Shown: positions 1 through 8,216 of the stretch, one piece after another | How positions within the stretch are numbered: position 1 is the stretch's first letter | Layout of the letters: each line of letters opens with the position of its first letter | Source of the DNA: Bacteroidota bacterium | GTDB lineage: Bacteria; Bacteroidota; Bacteroidia; Bacteroidales; Prolixibacteraceae | Length of the DNA: 58,609 nt | Direction of reading: 5' to 3' | NCBI GenBank assembly: GCA_029265715.1 | Contig: JAJUGZ010000014.1 | Span: 1-58,609, forward strand | Notes under the pieces: generated by a model | Told to the model about the DNA's origin: nothing | Databases searched by the model: none | Seen by the model: only the letters and a program-made list of their open reading frames with translations | Translations under genes and position numbers: made by a program

Positions 1-136
1 ACCGTTCCGTTCCGATATTCAGTTTTCAGGTATTCCTGATCAGTTAAACCGAATCCATGATAGAGCAAACTCGTTGCCATTTTTTATTCTAAATCTACTG
101 CTTTATTTATTCAGGTACGCATTTCTGTGAAGAACC
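1..136 (-). mobile_element. Left partial insertion sequence (ISL3-like), 5' end only
   Basis: The stretch is the reverse complement of the right window end (58473-58609) with two mismatches over 136 bases. The outer tip reads GGTTCTTCACAGAAATGCG on the minus strand, and a transposase-like reading frame opens at ATG 80 and runs off the window edge (first residues MATSLLYHGFGL). The start resembles ISL3-family transposases as I remember them, and GG-beginning tips fit that family; the family call is from memory and not certain. Only the 5' end is present, so the transposase cannot be judged intact. Confidence 0.7.
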
Positions 137-225
137 AAAAAAGTTTATCACTTCATCTCGGCAAGTTCGGCTGCTGGTTCCACCCGATCCCCTCTGTCCC
201 CTCTTTGTTGTTAATAAGTTTCGTC

Positions 226-255
226 CTTGCGTTCAGGCCAAAATTGCTATATTTG
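226..255 (+). promoter_or_regulatory. Candidate Bacteroidota promoter of dnaX
   Basis: A TATATTTG box (248-255) matches the Bacteroidota -7 consensus TAnnTTTG exactly. A CTTG at 226-229 lies 18 bases upstream, close to the usual -33 spacing. Transcription would start near 262, just ahead of the dnaX ATG at 275, giving a very short leader. Confidence 0.5.
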
Positions 256-274
256 GTCGTTCATTAAAAATGAT

Positions 275-1378
275 ATGGAGAATTTTATTGTTTCTGCACG
301 AAAATACCGACCGGATACATTTCAAACAGTTGTCGGACAGGCGTCGATCACCGCCACCCTAAAGAATGCGATCCGGAACAAGCAACTGGCCCATGCCTAC
401 CTGTTCTGCGGGCCCCGCGGGGTCGGTAAGACTACCTGCGCCCGTATTTTCGCCAAAACAATCAATTGCCAGAACCTGACCGCCGACACCGAGCCCTGCA
501 ATCAATGCGAATCGTGTAAAGCGTTTAACGACAACCGTTCGTACAACATTCACGAACTCGATGCCGCATCGAACAACTCGGTTGACGATATCCGGAACCT
601 GACCGACCAGGTACGGATCCCTCCGCAGATCGGGCATTACAGCATCTATATCATCGACGAAGTGCACATGCTGTCGCAGGCGGCTTTCAATGCCTTCCTG
701 AAAACGCTGGAAGAACCGCCGCGTCACGCCATTTTTATTCTGGCAACCACCGAAAAACACAAGATCATCCCGACAATCCTGTCGCGCTGCCAGATTTTCG
801 ACTTTAACCGAATAAAAATCAGCGACATATCCGGACATTTGGGCAATGTGGCCAAAAACGAATCGGTGCAGATCGAACCCGAAGCACTAAACGTAATTGC
901 CCAAAAGGCTGACGGGGCCATGCGCGATGCACTTTCGATTTTCGACCAGATCGTCAGTTTCTCCGGAAAAACTATTACCTATAAAGACGTAATCGGCAAC
1001 CTGAACGTGCTGGATTACGATTATTACTTTCGGCTGGTCGACCAATTCCTGAAGAACGACATTCCCGGCGTGCTGATGCTGTTTAACGACGTGTTGAACA
1101 ACGGATTCGATGGTCATCATTTTATATCGGGGCTAAGTTCCCATTTCCGCGATATTATGGTTTGCAAAGACCCGGTAACCGTTCAGCTGCTCGAGGTTGG
1201 TGGCGAAATTCGCGAAAAATACAAAGCTCAGGCAGCGGTATGCAGCAGCGATTTCCTGCTCGAAGCGTTGAAAATAGCCAACGAATGCGACCTTCAGTAT
1301 AAAGCCAGCCAGAACAAACGCCTGCTTGTTGAACTCGCGCTAATTAAGATATCTCAGCTTACCTTAAAAAAAAAATAG
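275..1378 (+). CDS. dnaX: DNA polymerase III gamma subunit (zero-frame product of dnaX)
   Basis: AAA+ clamp-loader ATPase that loads the sliding clamp and organises the replicase. Walker A GPRGVGKTT lies near residues 46-54, the four-cysteine zinc module near residues 64-80 (INCQN, PCNQCESC), Walker B IIDEVH near 125, and the SRC arginine-finger motif near 170. I place the start at ATG 275 (MENFIVSARKYRPDTF), because the upstream extension in the same frame lacks family similarity and overlaps the promoter. The frame ends at TAG 1376-1378 directly after ten A residues, at the end of the ATPase and collar domains (367 aa). That length equals a gamma form. The missing tau C-terminus follows in the -1 frame. 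Confidence 0.93.
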   Translation: MENFIVSARKYRPDTFQTVVGQASITATLKNAIRNKQLAHAYLFCGPRGVGKTTCARIFAKTINCQNLTADTEPCNQCESCKAFNDNRSYNIHELDAASNNSVDDIRNLTDQVRIPPQIGHYSIYIIDEVHMLSQAAFNAFLKTLEEPPRHAIFILATTEKHKIIPTILSRCQIFDFNRIKISDISGHLGNVAKNESVQIEPEALNVIAQKADGAMRDALSIFDQIVSFSGKTITYKDVIGNLNVLDYDYYFRLVDQFLKNDIPGVLMLFNDVLNNGFDGHHFISGLSSHFRDIMVCKDPVTVQLLEVGGEIREKYKAQAAVCSSDFLLEALKIANECDLQYKASQNKRLLVELALIKISQLTLKKK

Positions 1379-2007
1379 CTGACGGTCCGGAAGAAATAAC
1401 CCTTGAACCCATTTTTTCGGCAATTCCCGCTACAACCACACAAACAACGCCCCCGGCGACAAAGCCGGGTATCCCAGGTACCGCGCAAGTCCCGGAACCC
1501 GAACATCCGGTGAAGAAAGTCATCAAAAAGTTTGGGAACTCGTTTACACCATCGCTAAAAGATGCACTGGAGGGCAAATTCAACCAGGAAGAAAAACAGG
1601 AAGATGCCAAAGAGGTGATGAAATATTACATCTCGGAAGACCTCGAAGAGCCGTTCACACAGGAACAGTTTGAAGCCAAGTGGACGGAGTTTCTTTCCCG
1701 GTTAACCGATCGGCCCAACCTGCGGACAACCCTGTCGAACACGCCGGAACTGCAACCCGGATATAAATTATTGCTTAAAATCGGGAATTCGGTCCAGGAC
1801 GAAGATGTCCGGCTGATAAAACCAGAATTGGTTTCGTGGCTGCGCAAAGAATTGCGCAACACCCGTATCGAGCTTCTGACCCAGATCGAAAAACAGGAAA
1901 CCACCCGGATAATCTATTCCGATACAGAAAGGTTACAGGCCATGCTCGAAAAAAACCCGGACCTGAAGCTGCTGAAACAAAAATTTAACCTTGACTTTAA
2001 TCCCTAA
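1348..2007 (+). CDS. dnaX: DnaX tau-specific C-terminal region, -1 frame
   Basis: This frame continues dnaX after the A10 run. It encodes a Pro/Thr-rich linker (about 45 residues), then a helical, charged C-terminal domain ending KFNLDFNP, as in tau proteins of Bacteroidota. A GTG at 1510 could be taken for an independent start, but the linker upstream is open and in character, so I read it as the second half of one gene. Tau's C-terminus binds the replicative helicase and polymerase alpha. Read through the slip, the full protein would be 577 residues, a normal DnaX length. Confidence 0.8.
   Translation, partial: DISAYLKKKIADGPEEITLEPIFSAIPATTTQTTPPATKPGIPGTAQVPEPEHPVKKVIKKFGNSFTPSLKDALEGKFNQEEKQEDAKEVMKYYISEDLEEPFTQEQFEAKWTEFLSRLTDRPNLRTTLSNTPELQPGYKLLLKIGNSVQDEDVRLIKPELVSWLRKELRNTRIELLTQIEKQETTRIIYSDTERLQAMLEKNPDLKLLKQKFNLDFNP
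1366..1375 (+). promoter_or_regulatory. A10 slippage site between dnaX gamma and tau frames
   Basis: Ten consecutive A residues immediately precede the zero-frame TAG. The -1 frame has a stop at 1345-1347, so it is open only from 1348 onward. Any switch must therefore occur in the 31 bases 1348-1378, which contain the run. A -1 ribosomal slip, or one extra A in the transcript, joins the frames into a 577-residue tau. Slippery A runs at this boundary are known in dnaX of E. coli (ribosomal) and Thermus (transcriptional). A missing A in the assembly is the alternative. Confidence 0.7.
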
Positions 2008-2130
2008 CAACTAATTGGTTAATCAGCCAGGCAAATAGTTTTTTTTATGTTTTTTCATTGTTTCAATATGGCTTCCGCTCCAGATGGTAATCAAAATTTT
2101 GTATTTTTATAAAAAATAAAAATCACAGCC

Positions 2131-2646
2131 ATGTTGAAGAAAGAAGTTTTAGATGCACTAAACGAACAGATCAATGCCGAATTATACTCATCGTATTTGT
2201 ATCTGTCCATGTCGGCATATTTCGAAAACAAAGGATTGCCCGGCTTTGCCAACTGGATGAAAATCCAGTATCAGGAAGAAACAGCCCACGCGATCAAATT
2301 TTTCAATTTTGTGAACGAACGGGGTGGCCGTGTTATCCTGAAACCAATTGCCGGGCCGGAAGTTGAGTTCGACAATGTCCTTTCTGTGTTTGAAAAAACA
2401 TTGGCACACGAAAATCATGTAACCGACCTGATCAACAATCTGGTTGACATTGCAATTCAGGCCCGCGACCATGCCACTCAAAGTTTCCTGAAATGGTTTG
2501 TTGACGAGCAGGTGGAAGAAGAAGCCAATGTGAGCAAGATTCTGGACACCCTGCGCCTGATTAATGGCGAAGGTAACGGCTTGTTCATGATGGACCGTGA
2601 AATGCAACAACGTGTTTTTGTTGATCCCAACGCGGCAGCAGAATAA
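2131..2646 (+). CDS. ftnA: Ferritin (non-haem, FtnA type)
   Basis: 171-residue four-helix iron-storage protein of the cytosol; it oxidises Fe(II) and stores the ferric mineral in a 24-mer shell. The ferroxidase residues of bacterial ferritins are visible: Glu in INAEL (about 17), Glu and His in QEETAHA (about 50 and 53), Glu in AHENH (about 94), and Gln/Glu in DEQVEEE (about 127-130). Length is normal for the family. It stands alone, with an A/T-rich leader upstream and its own terminator downstream. Confidence 0.95.
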   Translation: MLKKEVLDALNEQINAELYSSYLYLSMSAYFENKGLPGFANWMKIQYQEETAHAIKFFNFVNERGGRVILKPIAGPEVEFDNVLSVFEKTLAHENHVTDLINNLVDIAIQARDHATQSFLKWFVDEQVEEEANVSKILDTLRLINGEGNGLFMMDREMQQRVFVDPNAAAE

Positions 2647-2671
2647 AATATTCTCAATATATAGTGAGAAA

Positions 2672-2697
2672 AAGGCTGCCAAATGGTAGCCTTTTTT
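2672..2697 (+). terminator. Intrinsic terminator of ferritin
   Basis: A nine-pair stem (2672-2680 with 2685-2693, one G-U pair) with an AAAT loop is followed by a run of T (2692-2697). Confidence 0.85.
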
Positions 2698-2750
2698 GCT
2701 TGCAATGCCCCCAAAAAACACAATCTTTACAAAATTGAACCCGATATTCG

Positions 2751-4931
2751 ATGACCGATATAAGTAATAACCCATTTGCAGAATTACTGGAAGTATGCAA
2801 AGCTAACTTTCAGGAAAAAGATGTGAACCTGATAAAAGAGGCCTATGACTTTGCGTGCGAAGTGCTGTCGGATAAAAAATGGGAATCAGGTGAAATAATC
2901 GTACTCCATTCCATCGAAGTTGCCATGATTGTAGCCAGAGAAATTGGCTTAGGCCCCGACTCGATCATCTCGGCCCTGTTGCACAACGTGGCATACAAAG
3001 GCGTTGTTTCACTGCCCGACCCGACCATCATTGAAAAACGGTTTGGCAAATCAGTAGCGCTGATCCTGAACGGAATGGCCAAAATCAATGCCTTGGGCAC
3101 CGATACGGTTGACCTGCACTCGGAAAATTACCGCAAACTGATGCTGGCCCTGGCTGGCGATGTTCGCGTGATTCTGGTAAAAATTGCCGACCGCCTCCAG
3201 GTCATGCGTCATCTCGACCTGCACCCGGAAGAAGTTCAAAAGAAAATTTCGGTCGAAACCTCGCATTTGTATGCGCCATTGGCTCATCGCCTTGGTCTGT
3301 ATTACATCAATTCGGAGCTGCTCGACCTTTGTCTGAAATACTTAACCCCCGACGCTTATAATTACGTTTCCGAAAGGTTGAAAGAAACCGACCGGGAACG
3401 GGCCAACTTTGTAGCCGAGTTTGTAAAGCCAATCGAACAGAAGCTGAACTCCAAAGGGTTCAAATTCGAAATGAAAGCCCGGACCAAAGCAATCAACTCC
3501 ATCTGGAAAAAAATGAAAAACCAAGATGTGAGTTTCGACGAAGTGTACGACTTATTTGCCATTCGTGTCATCCTGGAATCGGCACCGGAAAACGAAAAAT
3601 CAGACTGCTGGCAGGTTTACTCGATTGTAACAGAAGAATACCAGTCGAACCCCAAACGTATGCGCGACTGGATTACCATCCCGAAATCGAATGGCTACGA
3701 ATCGCTGCATACAACAGTTTTAGGGCCACATGGGAAATGGATTGAAATTCAAATCCGTACCCGCCGAATGGATGAAATTGCCGAAAAAGGGCTGGCCGCC
3801 CACTGGAAATACAAAGGAGGTTCCAGCTCGGCCGAAATGGAAAAATGGTTGGCCAACGTGCGAGAAATCTTGGAAAATCCGGATTTGAACATGGTCGATT
3901 TCATCGACGACTTTAAGATGAATATCTATGAAGACGAAATCTTTGTGTTCACACCCAAAGGCGACCTGAAACGACTGCCAGCCGGAGCAACTTTGCTCGA
4001 TTTTGCCTACGAAGTTCACTCGCAGGTAGGCGACCGCTGCGTAGGAGGGAAAGTGAACGGGCGAAACGCAACCCTGAAAACCAAGCTCAAAAATGGGGAT
4101 CAGATTTCAGTCGATACTTCTGCCAACCAACGCCCAAAATTAGACTGGCTCGATTTTGTAGTTTCGACCAAGGCAAAAAACCGGATTAAAGCCAGCTTGA
4201 ACGAAGAAGTAAAACGCGAAGCCGACAACGGCAAGGAGATCCTGTTGCGAAAACTTAAAAACTGGAAAATCGATTACAACGACGAAAATATCCGCAAGCT
4301 GTTGAAGCACTATAAGCTAAAACTGGCCCAGGATATGTACTATAATATCTCGACCGGGAAAATTGACCCACTCGAAATCAAAGAACTGCTGGCCGAGAAA
4401 AAAGAAGAAACAGCCAAACAATTAGTTGCCGAAGTTCTGCCCAAAGAAGCGGTACAGGAACTGGAATTCAGTGCCGGCGACGACTATTTGATTATCGATA
4501 ACAACATCAAAAGCGTCATTTATAAATTAGCCCCATGCTGCAACCCGATTTTTGGCGACGAAATCTTTGGCTTTGTAACCATAAAAGAAGGTATCAAAAT
4601 CCACCGGACAACCTGCCCCAATGCTCCGCAAATGATGGAAAAATACCCTTACCGGATTTTGAAAGCCAAGTGGCAGGATACCAAGAAACGTGCCTCATTC
4701 CAGGCAACAATCCGTATTTCGGGAACCGATGAAGTTGGAATTGTGGGGCAAATCTCGCATGTCATTTCGAAAGATATTGGCATCCAGATGCGCTCCATCA
4801 ATATCGAATCGACCAAAGGTGAATTCGACGGAACGATCCGCGTATTTGTAAACAACGTTGAACACCTGGAATTCCTGTTGAACAAACTAAAACACATCAA
4901 CGGAGTAACCCATGTTTCGCGCGCCGATTAA
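2751..4931 (+). CDS. relA: RelA/SpoT-family (p)ppGpp synthetase with degenerate hydrolase site
   Basis: 726-residue long RSH protein. Order: HD-like domain (residues about 25-180), synthetase domain (about 215-360; SNGYESLHTT, EIQIRT), TGS (about 385-445; DEIFVFTPKGDLKRLP), helical and zinc-finger-like region (LAPCCNPIFGDEI), C-terminal ACT domain. In the hydrolase domain the usual HD pair reads HN (LLHNVAYKG) and the following ED pair is lost, while ADRL is kept. The synthetase motifs look intact. I infer a RelA-like enzyme that makes alarmone but hydrolyses it poorly or not at all. The gene stands alone between the ferritin terminator and glycerate kinase. Confidence 0.93.
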   Translation: MTDISNNPFAELLEVCKANFQEKDVNLIKEAYDFACEVLSDKKWESGEIIVLHSIEVAMIVAREIGLGPDSIISALLHNVAYKGVVSLPDPTIIEKRFGKSVALILNGMAKINALGTDTVDLHSENYRKLMLALAGDVRVILVKIADRLQVMRHLDLHPEEVQKKISVETSHLYAPLAHRLGLYYINSELLDLCLKYLTPDAYNYVSERLKETDRERANFVAEFVKPIEQKLNSKGFKFEMKARTKAINSIWKKMKNQDVSFDEVYDLFAIRVILESAPENEKSDCWQVYSIVTEEYQSNPKRMRDWITIPKSNGYESLHTTVLGPHGKWIEIQIRTRRMDEIAEKGLAAHWKYKGGSSSAEMEKWLANVREILENPDLNMVDFIDDFKMNIYEDEIFVFTPKGDLKRLPAGATLLDFAYEVHSQVGDRCVGGKVNGRNATLKTKLKNGDQISVDTSANQRPKLDWLDFVVSTKAKNRIKASLNEEVKREADNGKEILLRKLKNWKIDYNDENIRKLLKHYKLKLAQDMYYNISTGKIDPLEIKELLAEKKEETAKQLVAEVLPKEAVQELEFSAGDDYLIIDNNIKSVIYKLAPCCNPIFGDEIFGFVTIKEGIKIHRTTCPNAPQMMEKYPYRILKAKWQDTKKRASFQATIRISGTDEVGIVGQISHVISKDIGIQMRSINIESTKGEFDGTIRVFVNNVEHLEFLLNKLKHINGVTHVSRAD

Positions 4932-4960
4932 TTATTTTCTGAGCGACCGTGTTGATAATC

Positions 4961-4968
4961 TAATTTTG
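4961..4968 (+). promoter_or_regulatory. Candidate -7 box upstream of glycerate kinase
   Basis: TAATTTTG fits the Bacteroidota -7 consensus TAnnTTTG, 28 bases before the ATG. No clear TTTG is seen at the -33 position. Confidence 0.35.
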
Positions 4969-4996
4969 ATGGCCCAATAGCTGATATCTTTTCTGA

Positions 4997-6118
4997 ATGA
5001 ATATACTCATCGCCCCCAACAGCATGAAAGGAAGCCTCAGCGCCAAGCGGGTTGCTGAAATTATAAAAGAAGCTTTTTATTCAGTTTCCGGATCATACCA
5101 TCTCCGAACAATGCCGGTTGCCGATGGCGGGGACGGAACGGCAGAGGTTTTAATCAACAACCTGAAAATGGATGTTGTACAAGCCATCGTTTCCGACCCG
5201 CTGGGCCGGCAAGTCATTGCATCGTATGGGCGGAAGGGAGAAACAGCCATCATCGAAATGGCATCGGCATCGGGTATCCGGCATTTGAAACCCGAAGAAC
5301 TTGACCCGATGAAAACTTCGAGCTTCGGAACCGGGCAACTCATTCTGAATGCAATCCGGAACGGCGCAACAAAAATACTGTTGGGAGTTGGCGGAAGCGC
5401 TACCGTTGACGGAGGCACCGGAATGCTAAATGCTTTCGGCGCCCGGTTCTTTACCCATTCCGGAGAAGAACTCAAAGGCAATGGGTCTGCTCCCGGAAAA
5501 ATAAACCTGATTGATTTTTCAGGCTGGCAGTTTCCGGAGCACATCGCAATTGATATTCTCTGCGATGTGAATAACCCGTTGACCGGGGAAAACGGAGCAG
5601 CCCGAACGTTCGGCCCTCAAAAAGGCGCAACCCCTGAAATGGTCGGACTGTTAGAATCAGGCTTAATCTCATGGGGCAAATTTATTGCTGATTTTTTGGG
5701 CAAAAATATTTGCCCGATGCCAGGCACAGGAGCAGCCGGTGGTATCCCGGCAGCATTGGTTGCATTTTGCAAGGCCCGCATTTTGCGTGGTTCCGAATGC
5801 ATTCTCGATCTGTTGGGTTTTAACGACGCCGTAAAATGGGCCGACCTGATTATAACCGGCGAAGGCAAACTTGATTCCACCAGTTTAAATAATAAAGCGC
5901 CATTTGCAGTTTTCGAACGCTGCCAGAAAAACAGAAAACCGGTATATTTTATCGCCGGAAGTTTTAATCCGGAAGGATTGGAACAACTAAGGCCAATGGT
6001 CGTCACCCTAAGCGACGAAAAAATTCCGGTGCCGGAAGCTATCCTCCGGGCCGAAGAATTGTTATATATCAGGGCCCGTGAATTAGCCCGCCAATTACTA
6101 AAAAAAGAAACAAAATGA
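4997..6118 (+). CDS. glxK: Glycerate kinase (GarK/GlxK family)
   Basis: 373 residues, normal for the family. It phosphorylates D-glycerate using ATP, feeding glyoxylate/glycerate carbon into glycolysis. The N-terminus ILIAPNSMKGSLSA, the ADGGDGTAEV motif (about 43-52), GVGGSATVDGGTG (about 130-142) and ITGEGKLDSTS (about 291-301) are the characteristic blocks of this family. The last four bases (ATGA) overlap the start of the next small TPR gene, so the two are translationally coupled. Whether 2- or 3-phosphoglycerate is the product cannot be told from sequence. Confidence 0.93.
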   Translation: MNILIAPNSMKGSLSAKRVAEIIKEAFYSVSGSYHLRTMPVADGGDGTAEVLINNLKMDVVQAIVSDPLGRQVIASYGRKGETAIIEMASASGIRHLKPEELDPMKTSSFGTGQLILNAIRNGATKILLGVGGSATVDGGTGMLNAFGARFFTHSGEELKGNGSAPGKINLIDFSGWQFPEHIAIDILCDVNNPLTGENGAARTFGPQKGATPEMVGLLESGLISWGKFIADFLGKNICPMPGTGAAGGIPAALVAFCKARILRGSECILDLLGFNDAVKWADLIITGEGKLDSTSLNNKAPFAVFERCQKNRKPVYFIAGSFNPEGLEQLRPMVVTLSDEKIPVPEAILRAEELLYIRARELARQLLKKETK

Positions 6119-6390
6119 ACACCTTTCAGGAAATAGCGAATTTATACGGACAAAATAAACTTGAAGAAGCCCGGCAGCTTGCCACCATCTGGATTGAATC
6201 GGGGGAAAATGAAGAAGAGGCTTATTTCTGGCGTGGAAAAATTAATTACCGCCAACAAAAATGGGGCGAAGCCATGAACGATTTTGGAAAAGTACTTGAA
6301 ATAAACCAGCACCATCAGGAAGCAAAAACTCATTGGGAAATGGCTTCCGAAATTCTGGCTTTCTACCATTCCGATTTATTGAACCCTTAG
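6115..6390 (+). CDS. Small TPR-repeat protein
   Basis: 91 residues with two to three tetratricopeptide-like helical hairpins (EARQLATIWIESGENEEEAY, then the YRQQKWGEAMNDFGKVLEIN region). No signal peptide, so probably cytosolic. Its ATG overlaps the glycerate kinase stop (ATGA), which shows it is real and co-transcribed. TPR modules bind proteins; a specific partner cannot be named. Confidence 0.75.
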   Translation: MNTFQEIANLYGQNKLEEARQLATIWIESGENEEEAYFWRGKINYRQQKWGEAMNDFGKVLEINQHHQEAKTHWEMASEILAFYHSDLLNP

Positions 6391-6510
6391 ATTACTACAT
6401 CCCAGCAAAATATCATTCTCACAACAGAATACATCCGCTACATCTAACCCTAAATTTGTATGGTACCTAAATTTTACCTGACAGAAATAATAAATTCAGT
6501 ACTTTATTGC

Positions 6511-6518
6511 TATTTTTG
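6511..6518 (+). promoter_or_regulatory. Candidate -7 box of the secreted TPR gene
   Basis: TATTTTTG matches TAnnTTTG, about 60 bases before the ATG at 6579. The -33 element is not evident. Confidence 0.4.
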
Positions 6519-6578
6519 AGGGAATTCGAATTTTAGAAATCAATAAAACGAATAAAACCCTACAAAAAGAATTAGTGT

Positions 6579-7232
6579 ATGAAAAAGTTATTTTTATTAG
6601 TTGCCTTCTGCATGGGAGTAATCATGGCATTTGCACAAGATGAAAAAACGGCCATCGATTTGAAAAATGAAGGAAACGATGCTCTTCGTGAAAAAGATTA
6701 CAAAAAAGCCCTTGAATTGTACGAGCAGTCAATGGCAAAGTGGGAAGGAGATCAGGACACAGCAATGGTTTACAACTCTGCTTTTTGCGCCTTCAAGGTA
6801 AAAGAATTTGATAAGGCAATTCAGTATTTCGACAAGTCGATCGCCCTCGACTACAAGAAACAAACCGCAATGCTTTACAAAGCCAATGTTTATAAAGCCC
6901 AGGATAAAGAAGAAGAATATGTAAAAACATTGGAAGAAGCGCTTGCTGCATTCCCTGACGATGACAAAGTATCGGGGATGCTGGCTACTTATTACCTGAA
7001 AGAAGGAAATACCTTTTATAAAGCAGGTGCCGCGATTCTGAAAGGCGCTGCCGACGATGTAACTGCCGGGAAATACAAAACAACCGACGAGCAATACAAA
7101 CAAGCCACCGAAAAAGCGAAAGCTGAATTCAAAAAAGCATTGCCTTTAATTGAAAAAGCATTGAAATATGACCCGGACAATGCTACCGGGAAACAGTTAA
7201 AAACGGCCTGCGAACAAAACATTAACGGATAA
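6579..7232 (+). CDS. Exported TPR-repeat protein
   Basis: 217 residues. A cleavable signal peptide (residues 1-19, MKKLFLLVAFCMGVIMAFAQ) is followed by TPR hairpins through most of the protein (ALREKDYKKALELYEQS, FKVKEFDKAIQYFDKS, LYKANVYKAQDKEEEYVKT). It probably sits in the periplasm. Codon use and composition match its neighbours. Function unknown; TPR proteins of this kind are common envelope scaffolds in Bacteroidota. A strong bidirectional terminator lies downstream. Confidence 0.85.
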   Translation: MKKLFLLVAFCMGVIMAFAQDEKTAIDLKNEGNDALREKDYKKALELYEQSMAKWEGDQDTAMVYNSAFCAFKVKEFDKAIQYFDKSIALDYKKQTAMLYKANVYKAQDKEEEYVKTLEEALAAFPDDDKVSGMLATYYLKEGNTFYKAGAAILKGAADDVTAGKYKTTDEQYKQATEKAKAEFKKALPLIEKALKYDPDNATGKQLKTACEQNING

Positions 7233-7253
7233 TTCCGGATTTAACTATACATT

Positions 7254-7287
7254 AAGAAAGCCGCTCGTGAAAATGAACGGCTTTCTT
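7254..7287. terminator. Bidirectional terminator between convergent genes
   Basis: Perfect ten-pair stem (7254-7263 with 7278-7287, AAGAAAGCCG/CGGCTTTCTT). T-rich tracts on either strand follow it, so it can end both the TPR gene and the converging thioredoxin-like gene. Confidence 0.85.
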
Positions 7288-7290
7288 CTT

Positions 7291-7872
7291 TTATACCAAA
7301 TCGCAAGCTTCAGGCGGCATCCATTTGGGCTCCCTCCCTTCCCATTTAATGTTGCAACCTATCGGATTGGTAAGTTTTATTGAAATGTCAGCTCCGGAGG
7401 TTAACTCAGTCAAAACCCGGTCCAGATCATTGACCGTCATCTTTGACGGATCACGCGGTTGATCAATTCCCCGTCCGGTATAAACCAGTTTCCGGCTGCG
7501 GTCAAACACAAAAAAATGCGGAGTTTTTAAAGCGCCATAGACCCGGGCCACCTCCTGGGTCTTATCGTGCAGATATAGCCACGGGAAATGAAACTCCTCC
7601 ATCCGGGCAACCATGTGCCCAAAACTATCCTCCGGATAAGTGTTGGCGCTGTTTGAATTGATCCCGACAAACTGCACCCCTTTATTCCGGAATTTCAGCG
7701 CTGTTTGCCGGGTTATTTCATCGCTCCCCAATACATACGGACAATGGTTACAGGTAAAAAAAACCACCAAAAAATCGATGGGTTCAAAATCGATCAAGCT
7801 GTAAAATTCACCATCGGTAGCCGGCAGATAAAAATCAGGCGCAGACTGTCCTATTTCAAGTGTATATGCCAT
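7291..7872 (-). CDS. Thioredoxin-like (AhpC/TSA, PRX-like) redoxin
   Basis: 193 residues, thioredoxin fold. The N-terminal block [15 protein letters not shown] and the sequence [12 protein letters not shown] (about 36-47) place the active site as CNHC, a variant CxxC. The conserved proline segment is [10 protein letters not shown] (about 117). There is no signal peptide, so it is likely cytosolic. The family is the 'peroxiredoxin-like family 1' group often annotated as thioredoxin family or redoxin; the physiological substrate is not known. It converges on the TPR gene and appears monocistronic. Confidence 0.85.
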   Translation of the reverse strand: MAYTLEIGQSAPDFYLPATDGEFYSLIDFEPIDFLVVFFTCNHCPYVLGSDEITRQTALKFRNKGVQFVGINSNSANTYPEDSFGHMVARMEEFHFPWLYLHDKTQEVARVYGALKTPHFFVFDRSRKLVYTGRGIDQPRDPSKMTVNDLDRVLTELTSGADISIKLTNPIGCNIKWEGREPKWMPPEACDLV

Positions 7873-8216
7873 TTTTCAGCAGTTAAGTTTATTACATAAT
7901 CATCGGGTAACTCTCTATTTCCAACATCCTTTTTCCCGGGGGACATCCGGTAACACCACTACTCAAAAAAGTAATTTCGGTCTTTCTTAATTGGTTTGCT
8001 TGTAATTAAAACAAATCTGTTGTGAATTTGATTAGTTGAGATTAACCGAATTTCTTCCCGTTTTGATAAATCTAACCCAATACATAACCTGCGGAATTTG
8101 ATATTACCCGGAAAATGAATTTAATCAGACGTTCCCGTCGAAATTCGAACCATAGAATGCATATTTCTGTTTCAGGATTTGAAAATGTCAGCTATCTTAG
8201 TTCCAATAATCAAGAT
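7873..8216. other. Intergenic region between divergent genes
   Basis: This stretch separates the minus-strand redoxin from the plus-strand CPBP protease. It is A/T-rich. I see no convincing promoter box, RNA gene or repeat. Part of it (8115-8216) is open in frame with the protease, but that part lacks family similarity. Confidence 0.4.

Noticed and set aside
1452-1469. CCCGGC/GCCGGG hairpin downstream of the dnaX A run as frameshift stimulator
   Set aside because: It lies about 76 bases past the run, whereas stimulatory stems act 5-9 bases downstream. No Shine-Dalgarno-like stimulator is seen upstream of the run either.
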